A stretch of DNA of 64,000 nucleotides. It comes from Sphaerimonospora sp050942215. Lineage in GTDB: Bacteria > Actinomycetota > Actinomycetes > Streptosporangiales > Streptosporangiaceae. The notes under the pieces are model-generated. The model saw only the letters and a program-made list of their open reading frames with translations. It had not been told where the DNA came from and made no database searches. This document shows, piece after piece, positions 44,821 to 53,853 of this stretch (within the stretch, counting starts at the first letter, position 1; every line of letters starts with the position of its first letter). The translations under genes and the position numbers were made by a program. Location: positions 1 through 64,000 of the forward strand of contig NZ_CP192056.1 of the NCBI RefSeq assembly GCF_050942215.1, written 5' to 3'.

Positions 44821-46476
44821 CTACTTGGCCCACCGTTCCCTGGGCTTGCGGTAGAGCCAGACCAGCCTCGGCTCCAGCAGCCACTTGAACGCCGTACGGG
44901 TGATCGGCAGGCACAGCACGATGGCCAGCGCGAAGCCGGCGCTCGCGATGGTGGCCACCCCGAGCGGGCCGTACAGCCAGGGAACACTCAGCCAGCCCAT
45001 CTCCTTGGCGATCAGGACCGGAACCCCGTGGAGGAGGTAGCAGTACAGCGTGCGGGTGCCGAGATCGGAGAACCACGTCTCCCGCCGGGGAACCAGCGAC
45101 ATCACCGCCGCCGACATGGCGAGCGCGGCGACCAGCAGAGCGACCCGCAGCGCGATTCCCTCCCACCAGACCAGCTTCAACTGCGTATAGCTGTTCTTGT
45201 AGTAGAACGGGCCGAGCTTCACGCTGAACTTGGTCACCAGGAAGATCGCCACGGCCGCACCACCGACGAGCACGAACACCGACAGCACCCGCACCCAGCG
45301 ACGCTGGAGGTAGTCGAAGTATTCGGGCTTGAGCACGAGGCCGATGACGAAGAACGGCATGAGCCCGAAGAACCGGTCCATGCTGAAGTCGCCGCTGAGG
45401 TTGGAGAAGCCCGAGAACAGGTAAACGACCACCGCGATGGTCACGGGGTAGCGCATGCGCTTCCACACCGGGGTGGACAGCCGCCAGAACAGCAGCGCCA
45501 CAAGATACCAGTTCAGCCAGGCCGGATCCATGATCGTGAGAGACCACTTCTGGCCGAGGGCGGTGCGGAGCAGGGCGTAGCCCACCTCGACGATCACGTA
45601 CGGCACGAGGAACGTGTCGACCAGTTTGTTCGTCTTGGCGTTGGAGTTCCAGAAGTTCCTGGACAGGTAACCGCTGACGATGACCATCAGCGGCATGTGG
45701 AAGACATAGATATAGATGTAGACGGCCCGTGCCGAGTCGGCGGCCAGCGTCGGCACCAACGCGTGGCCTATCGGCACCAGAGCGACCCCGATGAACTTCA
45801 CGTTGTCCAAGTGCGGATCACGCGGCCGCTTGCGCGGCATCCGGGGTTCCTGTTTCCGCTCCGGCTTGTCCCATTCGGAACGGGCCCGTTCCTGCTGGTG
45901 GCCGATAGCCTGCCGCGGTCTCGAAGGATCGGTTTCCCTCAGTCCTGGGGCCGCTGTCATATCCCCTGAGGCATCCGCCCTCGCAGGAGCCGAGACGGCC
46001 TGGACGAATTCCGCGGGGAGCTCCGTCGAGCGGGCCGCCCACGGCTGGGGCGATGCCGGGATCGGCTCGGACTGCTCCCAGTGCCTATCCGCCTCGGTCT
46101 GCCCGGTCGCCGCGGCCTGCTCCTGGGAAGACAACGGATGGGCCTTGTCGCGGGGAGAGAAGAAGTAGTCGAAATCCCGTGCGGTCGGGGTCCATGCGGG
46201 TGAGCCGCCGCGTCCTGATCTACCTTGACCGTGAGGTCCCTTCGCGGGCAGGGCCGGCGCCTCTCCCCGAACCTGTCCCAGGGCGTCCACGCCGTACGGC
46301 GCGGCGGCGGCTTCGGGAGCCGACGGCGAAACCGCCCAGGAGTGCGACCTACCCAGCTCCGGACCTGGCTGCCCTCCGGCGATCCGGCTGATGACCCCGG
46401 TGGGGGCATCTCCGGGATCGAGGGTGTCGTCTGGGAGTGGGACTTGGGCCGGACGATGAGGTGGGGTGTCACTCAC
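44821..46476 (-). CDS. Acyltransferase 3 family membrane protein
   Basis: A 551-residue protein. The first ~220 residues are Pro/Gly/Ala/Arg-rich and disordered. The rest has about ten membrane helices with the family's first block DPHLDNVKFIGVALVPIGHAL (histidine in the first helix region) and later FHMPLMVIVSGYLSRNFW. Acyltransferase 3 proteins O-acylate sugars or wall polymers at the membrane. GTG 46,476 is the annotated start. It lies between copZ1 and the membrane protein at 46,563; no link to copper is evident. Confidence 0.85.
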   Translation of the reverse strand: MSDTPPHRPAQVPLPDDTLDPGDAPTGVISRIAGGQPGPELGRSHSWAVSPSAPEAAAAPYGVDALGQVRGEAPALPAKGPHGQGRSGRGGSPAWTPTARDFDYFFSPRDKAHPLSSQEQAAATGQTEADRHWEQSEPIPASPQPWAARSTELPAEFVQAVSAPARADASGDMTAAPGLRETDPSRPRQAIGHQQERARSEWDKPERKQEPRMPRKRPRDPHLDNVKFIGVALVPIGHALVPTLAADSARAVYIYIYVFHMPLMVIVSGYLSRNFWNSNAKTNKLVDTFLVPYVIVEVGYALLRTALGQKWSLTIMDPAWLNWYLVALLFWRLSTPVWKRMRYPVTIAVVVYLFSGFSNLSGDFSMDRFFGLMPFFVIGLVLKPEYFDYLQRRWVRVLSVFVLVGGAAVAIFLVTKFSVKLGPFYYKNSYTQLKLVWWEGIALRVALLVAALAMSAAVMSLVPRRETWFSDLGTRTLYCYLLHGVPVLIAKEMGWLSVPWLYGPLGVATIASAGFALAIVLCLPITRTAFKWLLEPRLVWLYRKPRERWAK

Positions 46477-46562
46477 GGGAGAAATGCTCAGCTATCTGTT
46501 TGAAGGATCGGAACGGGCGAGGCCGCTGCTCTCGGATCCGTGCGGCGCGTTCTGGTATGGGA

Positions 46563-47069
46563 CTAGGGCGTGGTCGATGGGTCGCTCTGAAGGGGCGGAC
46601 CCGCAGCCGCAGATTCCCGGGGTACGGCCGGTCGTGGCGGCATGGGACACGCCTTGAGGGCTTGGAGACGGCGGCGCAGGGCGTATCCGAGCAGCGCCAC
46701 CGAGGCCACCGCAAGTAGCGGTTGGATCGGAGCGAAATACGAAGAGGCGCCGCTGACACCGAGCGCCAGCACGACCAGTTTGTTGCAGATTGGGCAACCC
46801 ACTGCGAGGAGCGACATCACGCTGCCGACGGCCGTCTTCTTGCCTTCGAACGTTTGGCCGGCGGCCGTTCCCGAGGCGACATAGGTGGCGAGGATCAGGC
46901 CGGTGAACAGAGCAGTGATGATCCAGACGGGATAGTTCCACCACAGCACGGGCGTCATCCGGGAGAAGAACGGGGTGTCGATGATCGCGGTAGGGGTACC
47001 GATGGCCAGTGCTGCGACGACGCTGCCGGAGATGGCGACCAACCACTGCCGCCTGGTCCAAAGTCGCAT
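46563..47069 (-). CDS. Membrane protein with GCPICNK motif
   Basis: A 168-residue protein with four or five membrane helices (ISGSVVAALAIGTPTAII, VWIITALFTGLILATYVAS, SVMSLLAVGCPICNKLVVLAL, PLLAVASVALLGYALRRRL). A CxxC pair sits within the third helix region, suggesting thiol or metal chemistry. ATG 47,069 follows CCTAGGAGGACAT, an excellent ribosome-binding site. Family not named with certainty. It is next to copper chaperones and its upstream region contains a CTACTA half-site. Confidence 0.75.
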   Translation of the reverse strand: MRLWTRRQWLVAISGSVVAALAIGTPTAIIDTPFFSRMTPVLWWNYPVWIITALFTGLILATYVASGTAAGQTFEGKKTAVGSVMSLLAVGCPICNKLVVLALGVSGASSYFAPIQPLLAVASVALLGYALRRRLQALKACPMPPRPAVPRESAAAGPPLQSDPSTTP

Positions 47070-47395
47070 ATGTCCTCCTAGGCTGCATAGTAGCAGCCGA
47101 CTTCGCGTCAGGACCTTCAAGCAACTGCCGGTGTGCTTGCCGACCCTGGTCAGGCACATTTACGTGCACGGAGGCGACTACGGACGGCACTCCCAGGACG
47201 CCGCCAGCCAGATCATGAACATCCCCTGGGTGTATCAACTTCCCTCGTAGTGTCCTCCGGATGGCGGTGAGCGTTCGGCGTACCGGTCAGCCCAGCACTT
47301 GTCTCTTGTACACCCCTGGGGGGTATGTTACGCTCCTCCCCGTCCGGTACCCCCTAGGGGTAAGCAAAGCCAATCATGCGGCGAAGGAGAAGCAC
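47070..47395. promoter_or_regulatory. Divergent control region with CsoR-like boxes 4 and 5
   Basis: Two G/C-tract dyads lie before copZ2: a TACACCCCTGGGGGGTA box at 47,309-47,325 and TACCCCCTAGGGGTA at 47,348-47,362. On the left, GGCTGC-N6-GCAGCC (47,081-47,098) is a hairpin or operator just upstream of the 46,563-47,069 gene. The remaining bases hold no gene I can support. Confidence 0.7.
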
Positions 47396-47680
47396 ATGTG
47401 CAGTGGATGTTCCTGTGGCACTCAGGACCAGGACGGCACCGGCACGACACCGGCCGTGACGCCTGAGGACTCTGAGCGCATCTACGACGTCACCGGCATG
47501 ACCTGCGGACACTGCGTGTCATCAGTCTCGACCGAGATCGGCAAGGTCGGCGGGGTGAGCGGCGTCCAGGTCGATCTGACCAGCGGCGCCGTCACGGTGA
47601 GCGGCTCCGGATTCTCCGACGACGAGATCCGCGCCGCGGTGGAACAGGCCGGCTACCAACTGGCCGGCGCAGGATCCTAA
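47396..47680 (+). CDS. copZ: CopZ-like chaperone 2 with extra N-terminal Cys motif
   Basis: A 94-residue protein: an unusual N-terminus MCSGCSCGTQDQDG with three cysteines, a Thr/Pro linker, and a C-terminal HMA domain with GMTCGHC and ending AVEQAGYQLAG. ATG 47,396 follows GAAGGAGAAG; the frame is open upstream to 47,261, but that part spans the CsoR-like boxes. The extra CxxCxC could be a second Cu(I) site. It probably shares a transcript with copA downstream. Confidence 0.9.
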   Translation: MCSGCSCGTQDQDGTGTTPAVTPEDSERIYDVTGMTCGHCVSSVSTEIGKVGGVSGVQVDLTSGAVTVSGSGFSDDEIRAAVEQAGYQLAGAGS

Positions 47681-47734
47681 CGCCCCTCGATGCGTCCTCG
47701 AGGAGTCGTCACGGGACTCAGTGGTGGGCGTGCA

Positions 47735-47917
47735 CCGGCATGCACGCCCACCTGCTTGGGAAATACCGTACGGGGGTAAGGCCCCTTCCTGGACTTCCAG
47801 CACGAAGGCAAGGTCCACACCGCGGGCTTCACCGTCACCATCGTGCAGGCGACTTCCACTGCCAAGCCCAGCCCCAGCCCCGCCGCCTCCAGCGGGCACA
47901 GTGATCACACGCACTGA
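47735..47917 (+). pseudogene. Frameshifted gene remnant between copZ2 and copA
   Basis: Three frames carry successive protein-like pieces: MHAHLLGKYRTG, then YGGKAP, then FLDFQHEGKVHTAGFTVTIV followed by a Ser/Pro/Ala tail and SGHSDHTH before a TGA at 47,915-47,917. Read together they suggest a small exported metal-associated protein disrupted by small indels. No single frame is open. The family is not recognised. Confidence 0.35.
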
Positions 47918-47946
47918 GCCGCAGGATCACGAAGAGAGGAGAGGTG

Positions 47947-50187
47947 ATGTCCCCCATCACCGACGACAGGCCGCAAGGCACCGTCGAACTGTCGATCGGC
48001 GGTATGACCTGCGCGTCCTGCGCCAACCGTATCGAGCGCAAGCTGAACAAGCTGGAGGGCGTGAGTGCGACGGTCAACTACGCTACCGAGAAGGCGACGG
48101 TCACCTTCCCCGACGGGCTCGACCCGCGGGAGCTGATCAGCGAGGTAGAGAAAGCGGGCTACACCGCCGCGCTGCCCGCACCTGTCCGGGCCGAATCAGT
48201 CGGAGAAGCCGAGCCCGAGGATGAACTGCGTCCCCTGCGTCACCGGCTGGTCACCTCCCTGGTGCTGAGCGTCCCGGTGATCGCGATGGCGATGATCCCG
48301 GCGCTGCAGTTCACGAACTGGCAGTGGCTGTCACTCACGCTCGCCGCCCCCGTCGTGGTCTGGGCGGGGTGGCCGTTCCACCGGGCGGCGTGGGTGAACC
48401 TGCGGCACGGCACGGCCACCATGGACACACTCGTCTCGCTCGGCACGATCGCCGCGCTGGGCTGGTCGCTGTGGGCGCTGTTCTTCGGCACCGCCGGCAC
48501 GCCGGGCATGACCCACCCGTTCGTGCTGACGATCGAGCGCACCGACGGGTCGGGCAACATCTATCTGGAGGCCGCCGCCGGGGTCACCGCGTTCATCCTC
48601 GCCGGGCGCTACTTCGAGGCCCGCTCCAAGCGCCGCGCGGGCGCCGCCCTGCGCGCCCTGCTGGAACTCGGCGCGAAAGACGTCGCGGTGCTCCGCGACG
48701 GCACTGAGGTCCGCATCCCCACTGACCAGCTTGCCACCGGGGACCGGTTCGTCGTACGACCCGGCGAGAAGATCGCCACGGACGGGGTCGTCGAAGAGGG
48801 CTCATCCGCCGTCGACGCCTCCATGCTGACCGGCGAGTCGGTCCCGGTGGAAGTACGGCCGGGCGATCCGGTCACCGGCGCGACCGTCAACGCAGGCGGC
48901 CGTCTCGTCGTGCGCGCCACCCGAGTCGGGTCCGACACCCAGCTCGCCCAGATGGCCCGCCTGGTCGAGGAGGCCCAGACCGGCAAGGCGCAGGTGCAGC
49001 GGCTGGCCGACCGGATCTCCGGGATCTTCGTGCCCATCGTGATCGCGCTGGCCGTCGGCACGCTGGGCTTCTGGCTCGGCACCGGCCAGGGCGTGGCAGC
49101 CGCCTTCACCGCGGCGGTAGCCGTGCTGATCATCGCGTGCCCCTGCGCGCTGGGCCTGGCCACCCCGACCGCGCTGCTGGTCGGCACCGGACGCGGCGCC
49201 CAGCTCGGCATCCTGATCAAGGGACCCGAGGTGCTGGAATCCACTCGCAGGATCGACACGGTCGTGCTGGACAAGACCGGCACCGTTACTGAGGGCAAGA
49301 TGACCCTGGTGGAGTCGCACGTGGCCGATGGAGAGGACGCTGACGAGGTGCTGCGCCTGGCCGGCGCGCTGGAGCACGCCTCCGAGCACCCCATCGCTAG
49401 GGCCATCGCGCGCGGCGCCGCTGACCAAGTCGGCTCTCTGCCCGTCCCTGAAGACTTCGCCAACGTCGAAGGTCTGGGCGTGCAGGGCATTGTCGACGGC
49501 CACGCCGTCCTGGTCGGCAGGCCCCGGCTGCTCGCCGAGTGGTCCCAGTACCTGCCCGCCGACCTTGAACAGGCCCTGCACACCGCTCAGGCCGCAGGCC
49601 GTACGGCTGTCGCCGTCGGCTGGGACGGCAAGGCACGCGCAGTCCTGGTCGTGGCCGACGTGGTCAAGCCCACCTCCGCCGAGGCCATCGGCCAGTTGCG
49701 CGCACTCGGGCTCACGCCGGTCCTGCTCACCGGCGACAATGAGGCCGTGGCGAAGACCGTGGCTGCCGAGGTGGGGATCGACGACGTGATCGCCGAGGTA
49801 CTGCCCAAGGACAAGGTGGACGTGGTCAGGCGGCTGCAGGGCGAGGGAAGGACCGTCGCCATGGTGGGTGATGGCGTCAACGATGCCGCCGCACTCGCCC
49901 AGGCCGATCTCGGTCTGGCCATGGGCACCGGCACCGATGCCGCCATCGAGGCCTCCGACCTCACCCTGGTCCGTGGTGACCTGCGGGTGGCGGCGGACGC
50001 GATCCGGCTGTCACGGCGGACTCTGCGCACGATCAAGGGCAACCTGTTCTGGGCGTTCGCCTACAACGTGGCCGCGCTGCCGCTGGCCGCCGCCGGCCTG
50101 CTCAACCCGATGATCGCCGGAGCCGCGATGGCGTTCTCCAGCGTCTTCGTGGTCAGCAACAGCCTGCGGCTACGCCGCTTCACCTGA
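47947..50187 (+). CDS. copA: Copper-exporting P-type ATPase, CopA (P1B-1) type
   Basis: A 746-residue Cu(I) pump. One N-terminal HMA domain has GMTCASCANRIERKL (about 19-33). The membrane metal site is IIACPCALGLATPTALL (CPC, about 398), with TGESVPVEV, DKTGTVTEG (about 441), SEHPIARAI and GDGVNDAAAL. The C-terminal helices contain YNVAALPLAAAGLLNP and SSVFVVSNSLRLRR, which match the Cu-ATPase Asn-Tyr and Met-x-x-Ser-Ser regions (here MAFSSVFVV). ATG 47,947 is used; GTG 47,944 is equally possible. A strong terminator follows. Confidence 0.96.
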   Translation: MSPITDDRPQGTVELSIGGMTCASCANRIERKLNKLEGVSATVNYATEKATVTFPDGLDPRELISEVEKAGYTAALPAPVRAESVGEAEPEDELRPLRHRLVTSLVLSVPVIAMAMIPALQFTNWQWLSLTLAAPVVVWAGWPFHRAAWVNLRHGTATMDTLVSLGTIAALGWSLWALFFGTAGTPGMTHPFVLTIERTDGSGNIYLEAAAGVTAFILAGRYFEARSKRRAGAALRALLELGAKDVAVLRDGTEVRIPTDQLATGDRFVVRPGEKIATDGVVEEGSSAVDASMLTGESVPVEVRPGDPVTGATVNAGGRLVVRATRVGSDTQLAQMARLVEEAQTGKAQVQRLADRISGIFVPIVIALAVGTLGFWLGTGQGVAAAFTAAVAVLIIACPCALGLATPTALLVGTGRGAQLGILIKGPEVLESTRRIDTVVLDKTGTVTEGKMTLVESHVADGEDADEVLRLAGALEHASEHPIARAIARGAADQVGSLPVPEDFANVEGLGVQGIVDGHAVLVGRPRLLAEWSQYLPADLEQALHTAQAAGRTAVAVGWDGKARAVLVVADVVKPTSAEAIGQLRALGLTPVLLTGDNEAVAKTVAAEVGIDDVIAEVLPKDKVDVVRRLQGEGRTVAMVGDGVNDAAALAQADLGLAMGTGTDAAIEASDLTLVRGDLRVAADAIRLSRRTLRTIKGNLFWAFAYNVAALPLAAAGLLNPMIAGAAMAFSSVFVVSNSLRLRRFT

Positions 50188-50202
50188 CCCGACCCACACG
50201 GC

Positions 50203-50234
50203 GGGGCCGCAGGTCGTCGATGACCTGTGGCCCC
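50203..50234 (+). terminator. Terminator after copA
   Basis: GGGGCCGCAGGTC / GACCTGTGGCCCC, a 13-bp stem with one wobble pair and a 6-base loop, 16 bases past the copA stop. Confidence 0.88.
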
Positions 50235-50370
50235 GTCGGCGTCTCGGCGGCAGCCGTCGCGTGATCACGTCTCGCATCAGCGGGTGAGTGGGTAAACCGT
50301 GTCGGCATGAACTGGACGAATGCCCGATAGGAGCCAGCCCCCCAAGATCGCTATAGACCACCACGTTCCC

Positions 50371-50946
50371 CTACGGTTCATTCATGATTTCGGTTAATGT
50401 CTTGAGAAGATCGCTGTACTTGACCGCACCGAGTGCTCGGGCGGCGATTCGCCCATGACGATCGATGATCAGGGTTGACGGGATGGCCGCCGGCGGGACA
50501 GTGCCCTGGAACGCGAGCAGAAGCCTCCCGCTCTGGTCGTAGATGCTCGGATACCCGCTCTTGACTCCACGTTCGAAGGCCAGCGCGGAGGACTTCTGGT
50601 CCTTGAAGTTGATGCCGATGAACTCGACGCCGCGGCTTTTGGTCTCCGCGGCGATGTCCTTGAGCGCAGGCGCTTCGATGCGACACGGGGCGCACCAGGA
50701 GGCCCAGAAGTTGATCACGGTGACCCTGCTCTTGTTGAGGCGAACCGTCTCACCCTCCAGGCTGGAGCCCTCAACTGCCGGAGCCGCTCGACGGCTTGCC
50801 GGGGCGAAGAGTTCAACCTTGCCGTCCCCTGCGACGAAACGGGTGTCGCCGAGGGACGACGACTGCGAGTTCTGGTTGCCCGCACAGCCGGTCAAAGCTA
50901 CAAGAGCGAGAGCGAAGATCAGGAAGATCAAGGGGCGTGATTTCAC
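50371..50946 (-). CDS. TlpA/ResA-like thioredoxin lipoprotein
   Basis: A 191-residue membrane-anchored thiol oxidoreductase. The lipobox is ALTGCAG; the thioredoxin fold contains NFWASWCAPCRIEAPAL (Cys pair at about 82-86), the FIGINFKD strand and a cis-Pro in PAAIPSTLIID. Such proteins keep apocytochrome c cysteines reduced for haem attachment. GTG 50,946 is the start. Operator 4 lies 17 bases upstream. The gene may substitute for the deleted tlpA copy in the ccdA-resB-ccsB operon (57,434-57,655), with which it shares a similar C-terminus. Confidence 0.92.
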   Translation of the reverse strand: MKSRPLIFLIFALALVALTGCAGNQNSQSSSLGDTRFVAGDGKVELFAPASRRAAPAVEGSSLEGETVRLNKSRVTVINFWASWCAPCRIEAPALKDIAAETKSRGVEFIGINFKDQKSSALAFERGVKSGYPSIYDQSGRLLLAFQGTVPPAAIPSTLIIDRHGRIAARALGAVKYSDLLKTLTEIMNEP

Positions 50947-50963
50947 CGGTACAAGCAGTCTCT

Positions 50964-50982
50964 CTACTAGTAAGCCTAGTAA
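50964..50982. promoter_or_regulatory. BlaI/CopY-type operator 4
   Basis: CTACTA-N7-TAGTAA directly upstream of the tlpA start; one mismatch in the second half-site, same 7-base spacer. Confidence 0.7.
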
Positions 50983-51228
50983 TAGGACCGTACTTGACCC
51001 ACGGCCCGCCCTCGACGCCGGGGCTCGGATGCCACTGGGCGGCTGTGCGATCCCCCCGCAGACTTGAGGGAGTGGTATGCGGGATGCTCGCCGGCAGACC
51101 TGCGGCGGTCGGCGAGACGGCGCCGTTCGTCAAAGGGCGGGCAACACCGCTGTACCGGACGCCATCGTGCGATGACAGCCTGAGAAGGAGCAGAGGTTCC
51201 CCGGGGGCCATCTACTCCCTGGGAACCG

Positions 51229-52971
51229 TCAGCCGCAGGTTAGCCGGGGCTCGGGGTCGTAGACCGTGTGGAACCGCTGCTTGCGGACCACCTTGCCGTC
51301 CTGTTTGAAGATGCGCCATACATCGATCGTGAAGCCCTCCGCGCCGCTCATCGGGATGCACTCGGATTCGGATTCGGATTCGGATTCGGAGTCGGTGAGG
51401 GTCGGAATGGGCTTGATGGCGTAGCGGGGCGAGCTCTGGGATTCGATGTCGTACCGCTTGGTGCTCCAGAACTGCACAGTGACCGAGGTGTCCGTGTACG
51501 AGGTTTTGATCAGTACGCCGTACGGGGAGTCGTTGCGCCAGCGGAAGTCCGGCTGCGGATAGGAGATCGTGGATTCCCGCCCCGCCGGATAGCGGGAGAT
51601 GTAGTACTGGTGGGGCATGTGCTGTACGTCCTGGAAACCGCCGAAGAACACCGCGTTGAACATGGTGGTGGCGAACTGCGAGATTCCACCGCCCACGTCG
51701 TTGACGAACCGGTTGTTCAGGATCATGGGTGCCTCGACGAAGCCGCGTGCCTTGTCGCGCTTGCCCACCAGACCGTTGAGCGAGAACGTTTCACCGGGCT
51801 TGACAACGTAGCCGTCCACAATGTCAGCGATGCGGTGGATGTTGGTCACCCGTGGCGCGCAGCAGGGATAACGCGTGGTGAAGGAGCTGACCTTCTCCTT
51901 GATGCTGAGTCCCTTGGCCGTTTCCGTGGAAATCCGCGGCTGCGTCTCGGTCACCGGCACCTCGACGGTCCGGCTACCTGAGCCCACGGTGGTGGCGATC
52001 GCCGTACCGAGAGCCTTGACGTCGATGCCGCGGCCCACCTTGCCGGGGATGACGCGCGGCGTGCCGTTCACAATCTTGAAGGAGGCGTCCTTCGGGCGCT
52101 GACCCGCGTCGATCAGCGCCTTGTCCAGCTCGGGCGCGATCTGTTTCCCATCGAAGACAGGTCGCAGCCCGCCCTTGCCGTCCGCGACGAAGCGCAGGCC
52201 CGCCGCCAGTTGGTCGCGGGACAGCTCGGTCCGCTTGCCGCCGCTGGTCAGGGTCAGCGGAGCCGCCACGGCCGTCTTGGCCTGGCTCGCCGCGGCCCGC
52301 TTGATCTCTGCGGCGGGGACCGTCGGCGGCACCGGACGGACGGCCAACTTGACCGATCCGCCCTTGAGAAAGGCCGCGCGTACGGCCGTCATTGCCGCAG
52401 CACGATCAAGAGAGCGCCCAGGCTTTGGCGATATGACCTGCGGCTGGAGATCGTGATAGCGGATGCCGCCCTCGCGAGGCTTGGTGTCGACGCGTCGGGC
52501 CAGGGAGGCGATAGCGGTGGACAGGCGCTGCTCGTCCACGGTGACCTTCGGCGGGATCTCGCGGCTGCCGAACAGCGAGCGGATGATGCCGCCCGGGGTG
52601 AGCGCTCCGCCCAGCGCGGATTGCACGGTCGTCTCGGCGTCGAAGGTCAAGCCAAGTTCCGCGGGCGGCAGCCGTACCGTCTTGCCCGCCGCGCGAAGTG
52701 TGATTGGAGACTCGGCCCGCTTGCCGATCTCGCGTTCCAGCTTGGCCTGCGCGGCATCGGGCGACATGCCGCCGATGTCGACGCCGTCGACGCGAGTCCC
52801 TGGCGGGACCTCACCGGCCAGGGCGATCGCGGGCACGCCATAGGCCAGCAGCGCGACGCCGAGCACGGACGCCGATACGACCAGGACCCGGCGCCGGAGG
52901 GAGCGGGGAAGGCGCCGGGTGCCGGCGGCCGTACCGGTGGTGGGCGGAGGTGCGTCGATGCGCCTGTTCAT
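51229..52971 (-). CDS. VanW family protein with peptidoglycan-binding repeats
   Basis: A 580-residue membrane-anchored protein. One N-terminal helix (VLVVSASVLGVALLAYGVPAI) is followed by two putative peptidoglycan-binding_4 domains (about 55-200 and 215-340) and a VanW domain (about 365-490: HRIADIVDGYVVKPGETFSLN and GGGISQFATTMFNAVFF). The tail contains a short Ser-Glu repeat encoded by a hexanucleotide tract at 51,363-51,391. The function of VanW is unknown; a wall-related role is likely. It overlaps the upstream beta-propeller gene by 4 bases, so it belongs to the operator 5 transcript. Confidence 0.9.
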   Translation of the reverse strand: MNRRIDAPPPTTGTAAGTRRLPRSLRRRVLVVSASVLGVALLAYGVPAIALAGEVPPGTRVDGVDIGGMSPDAAQAKLEREIGKRAESPITLRAAGKTVRLPPAELGLTFDAETTVQSALGGALTPGGIIRSLFGSREIPPKVTVDEQRLSTAIASLARRVDTKPREGGIRYHDLQPQVISPKPGRSLDRAAAMTAVRAAFLKGGSVKLAVRPVPPTVPAAEIKRAAASQAKTAVAAPLTLTSGGKRTELSRDQLAAGLRFVADGKGGLRPVFDGKQIAPELDKALIDAGQRPKDASFKIVNGTPRVIPGKVGRGIDVKALGTAIATTVGSGSRTVEVPVTETQPRISTETAKGLSIKEKVSSFTTRYPCCAPRVTNIHRIADIVDGYVVKPGETFSLNGLVGKRDKARGFVEAPMILNNRFVNDVGGGISQFATTMFNAVFFGGFQDVQHMPHQYYISRYPAGRESTISYPQPDFRWRNDSPYGVLIKTSYTDTSVTVQFWSTKRYDIESQSSPRYAIKPIPTLTDSESESESESECIPMSGAEGFTIDVWRIFKQDGKVVRKQRFHTVYDPEPRLTCG

Positions 52972-53834
52972 CGCAGAGCGGGGCGGAACACGACGCTGAA
53001 GTCCTGTCCGCCGTTTCGTGACTCGTAGACCGTTCCGTCCTCCATGGCGGCGAGCAGGTGTTTCCCGTCGACAGCGGTGAAAGCGGCTGCCTGACCGGGA
53101 AGTCTGCCCCCTGTCTGCCAGGTGCGGCCCCCATCGGTGCTGCTCCGGATGACCCCTTCGGCATCCGGGCCGATCAGCAGATCCTTGGCAGGGGAGTCGA
53201 CATGGCTGAGCAGGGGCGCCCCCTCGACAGGGGCGAAGTCCTGGCCGCCGTTCGTGCTCACCCGCAGGCCATCCGGGGTCGTGGCGTACAGCCGCACGGG
53301 GTCGGCACCATTGGCCGCCAGATCGATCACAGATTCTTGCGCGCCGTTCGTCCAGCTGCGCCCCTGGTCGGTGCTCGCCTTCACTCGCGCCGACTGGCTG
53401 TCATAGCCATACAGGTGATCACCGGCGGCCTGCAGCGCATGGAAGTCGGCTTTGCCGCCCTCGGAGACGGTGGTCCAGGTGTGCCCGGCGTCCGTGGTAC
53501 GAATCAGTCCCAAGTGCGGGCTGGTCGCATTCGGGTCGCCCGGGTGGCCGCTGGCCAGGAAGGTCTTCGGCCCGACGATCGTGAAGCCCATGTAGTCGTT
53601 GATGCGTCCCGCCACCCGCTCGGCCGTTTCCGCTGAATTGATTTTGAACAGACCGTAGTGGCCTGCCACGTACAGCGCGTTGTCGGCGGAATCGATGCCC
53701 AGCCCGTGGATGTGCCCGATCCCGGGATCATCAGGATCGGGCTCCGACGCCGGCTGAGACCCCCCACAGGCCGAAACGCCTACGACGAGGGCGGACAGGA
53801 CGGCGGCGGCACGCAACCGCAGATCGCACAACAT
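52968..53834 (-). CDS. Exported beta-propeller lipoprotein (F510_1955/sortilin-like)
   Basis: A 288-residue lipoprotein (lipobox VGVSACGG) built of repeated BNR/Asp-box units: IRTTDAGHTWTTVS, VKASTDQGRSWTN, LRVSTNGGQDFAPV, IRSSTDGGRTWQTG and VYESRNGGQDFSVV, about 45 residues apart. The opening IGHIHGLGIDSADNALYVAGHYGLF fits the F510_1955 glycosyl-hydrolase-like family often found in copper loci. No enzymatic residues can be assigned. Operator 5 lies 20 bases upstream of ATG 53,834. VanW follows with a 4-base overlap. Confidence 0.87.
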   Translation of the reverse strand: MLCDLRLRAAAVLSALVVGVSACGGSQPASEPDPDDPGIGHIHGLGIDSADNALYVAGHYGLFKINSAETAERVAGRINDYMGFTIVGPKTFLASGHPGDPNATSPHLGLIRTTDAGHTWTTVSEGGKADFHALQAAGDHLYGYDSQSARVKASTDQGRSWTNGAQESVIDLAANGADPVRLYATTPDGLRVSTNGGQDFAPVEGAPLLSHVDSPAKDLLIGPDAEGVIRSSTDGGRTWQTGGRLPGQAAAFTAVDGKHLLAAMEDGTVYESRNGGQDFSVVFRPALR

Positions 53835-53853
53835 GGCCAGATTCTAACCGTTT

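Noticed and set aside
53058..53636. Plus-strand frame opposite the beta-propeller gene
   Set aside because: The minus strand has clear Asp-box repeats and a lipobox; the plus frame is a shadow.
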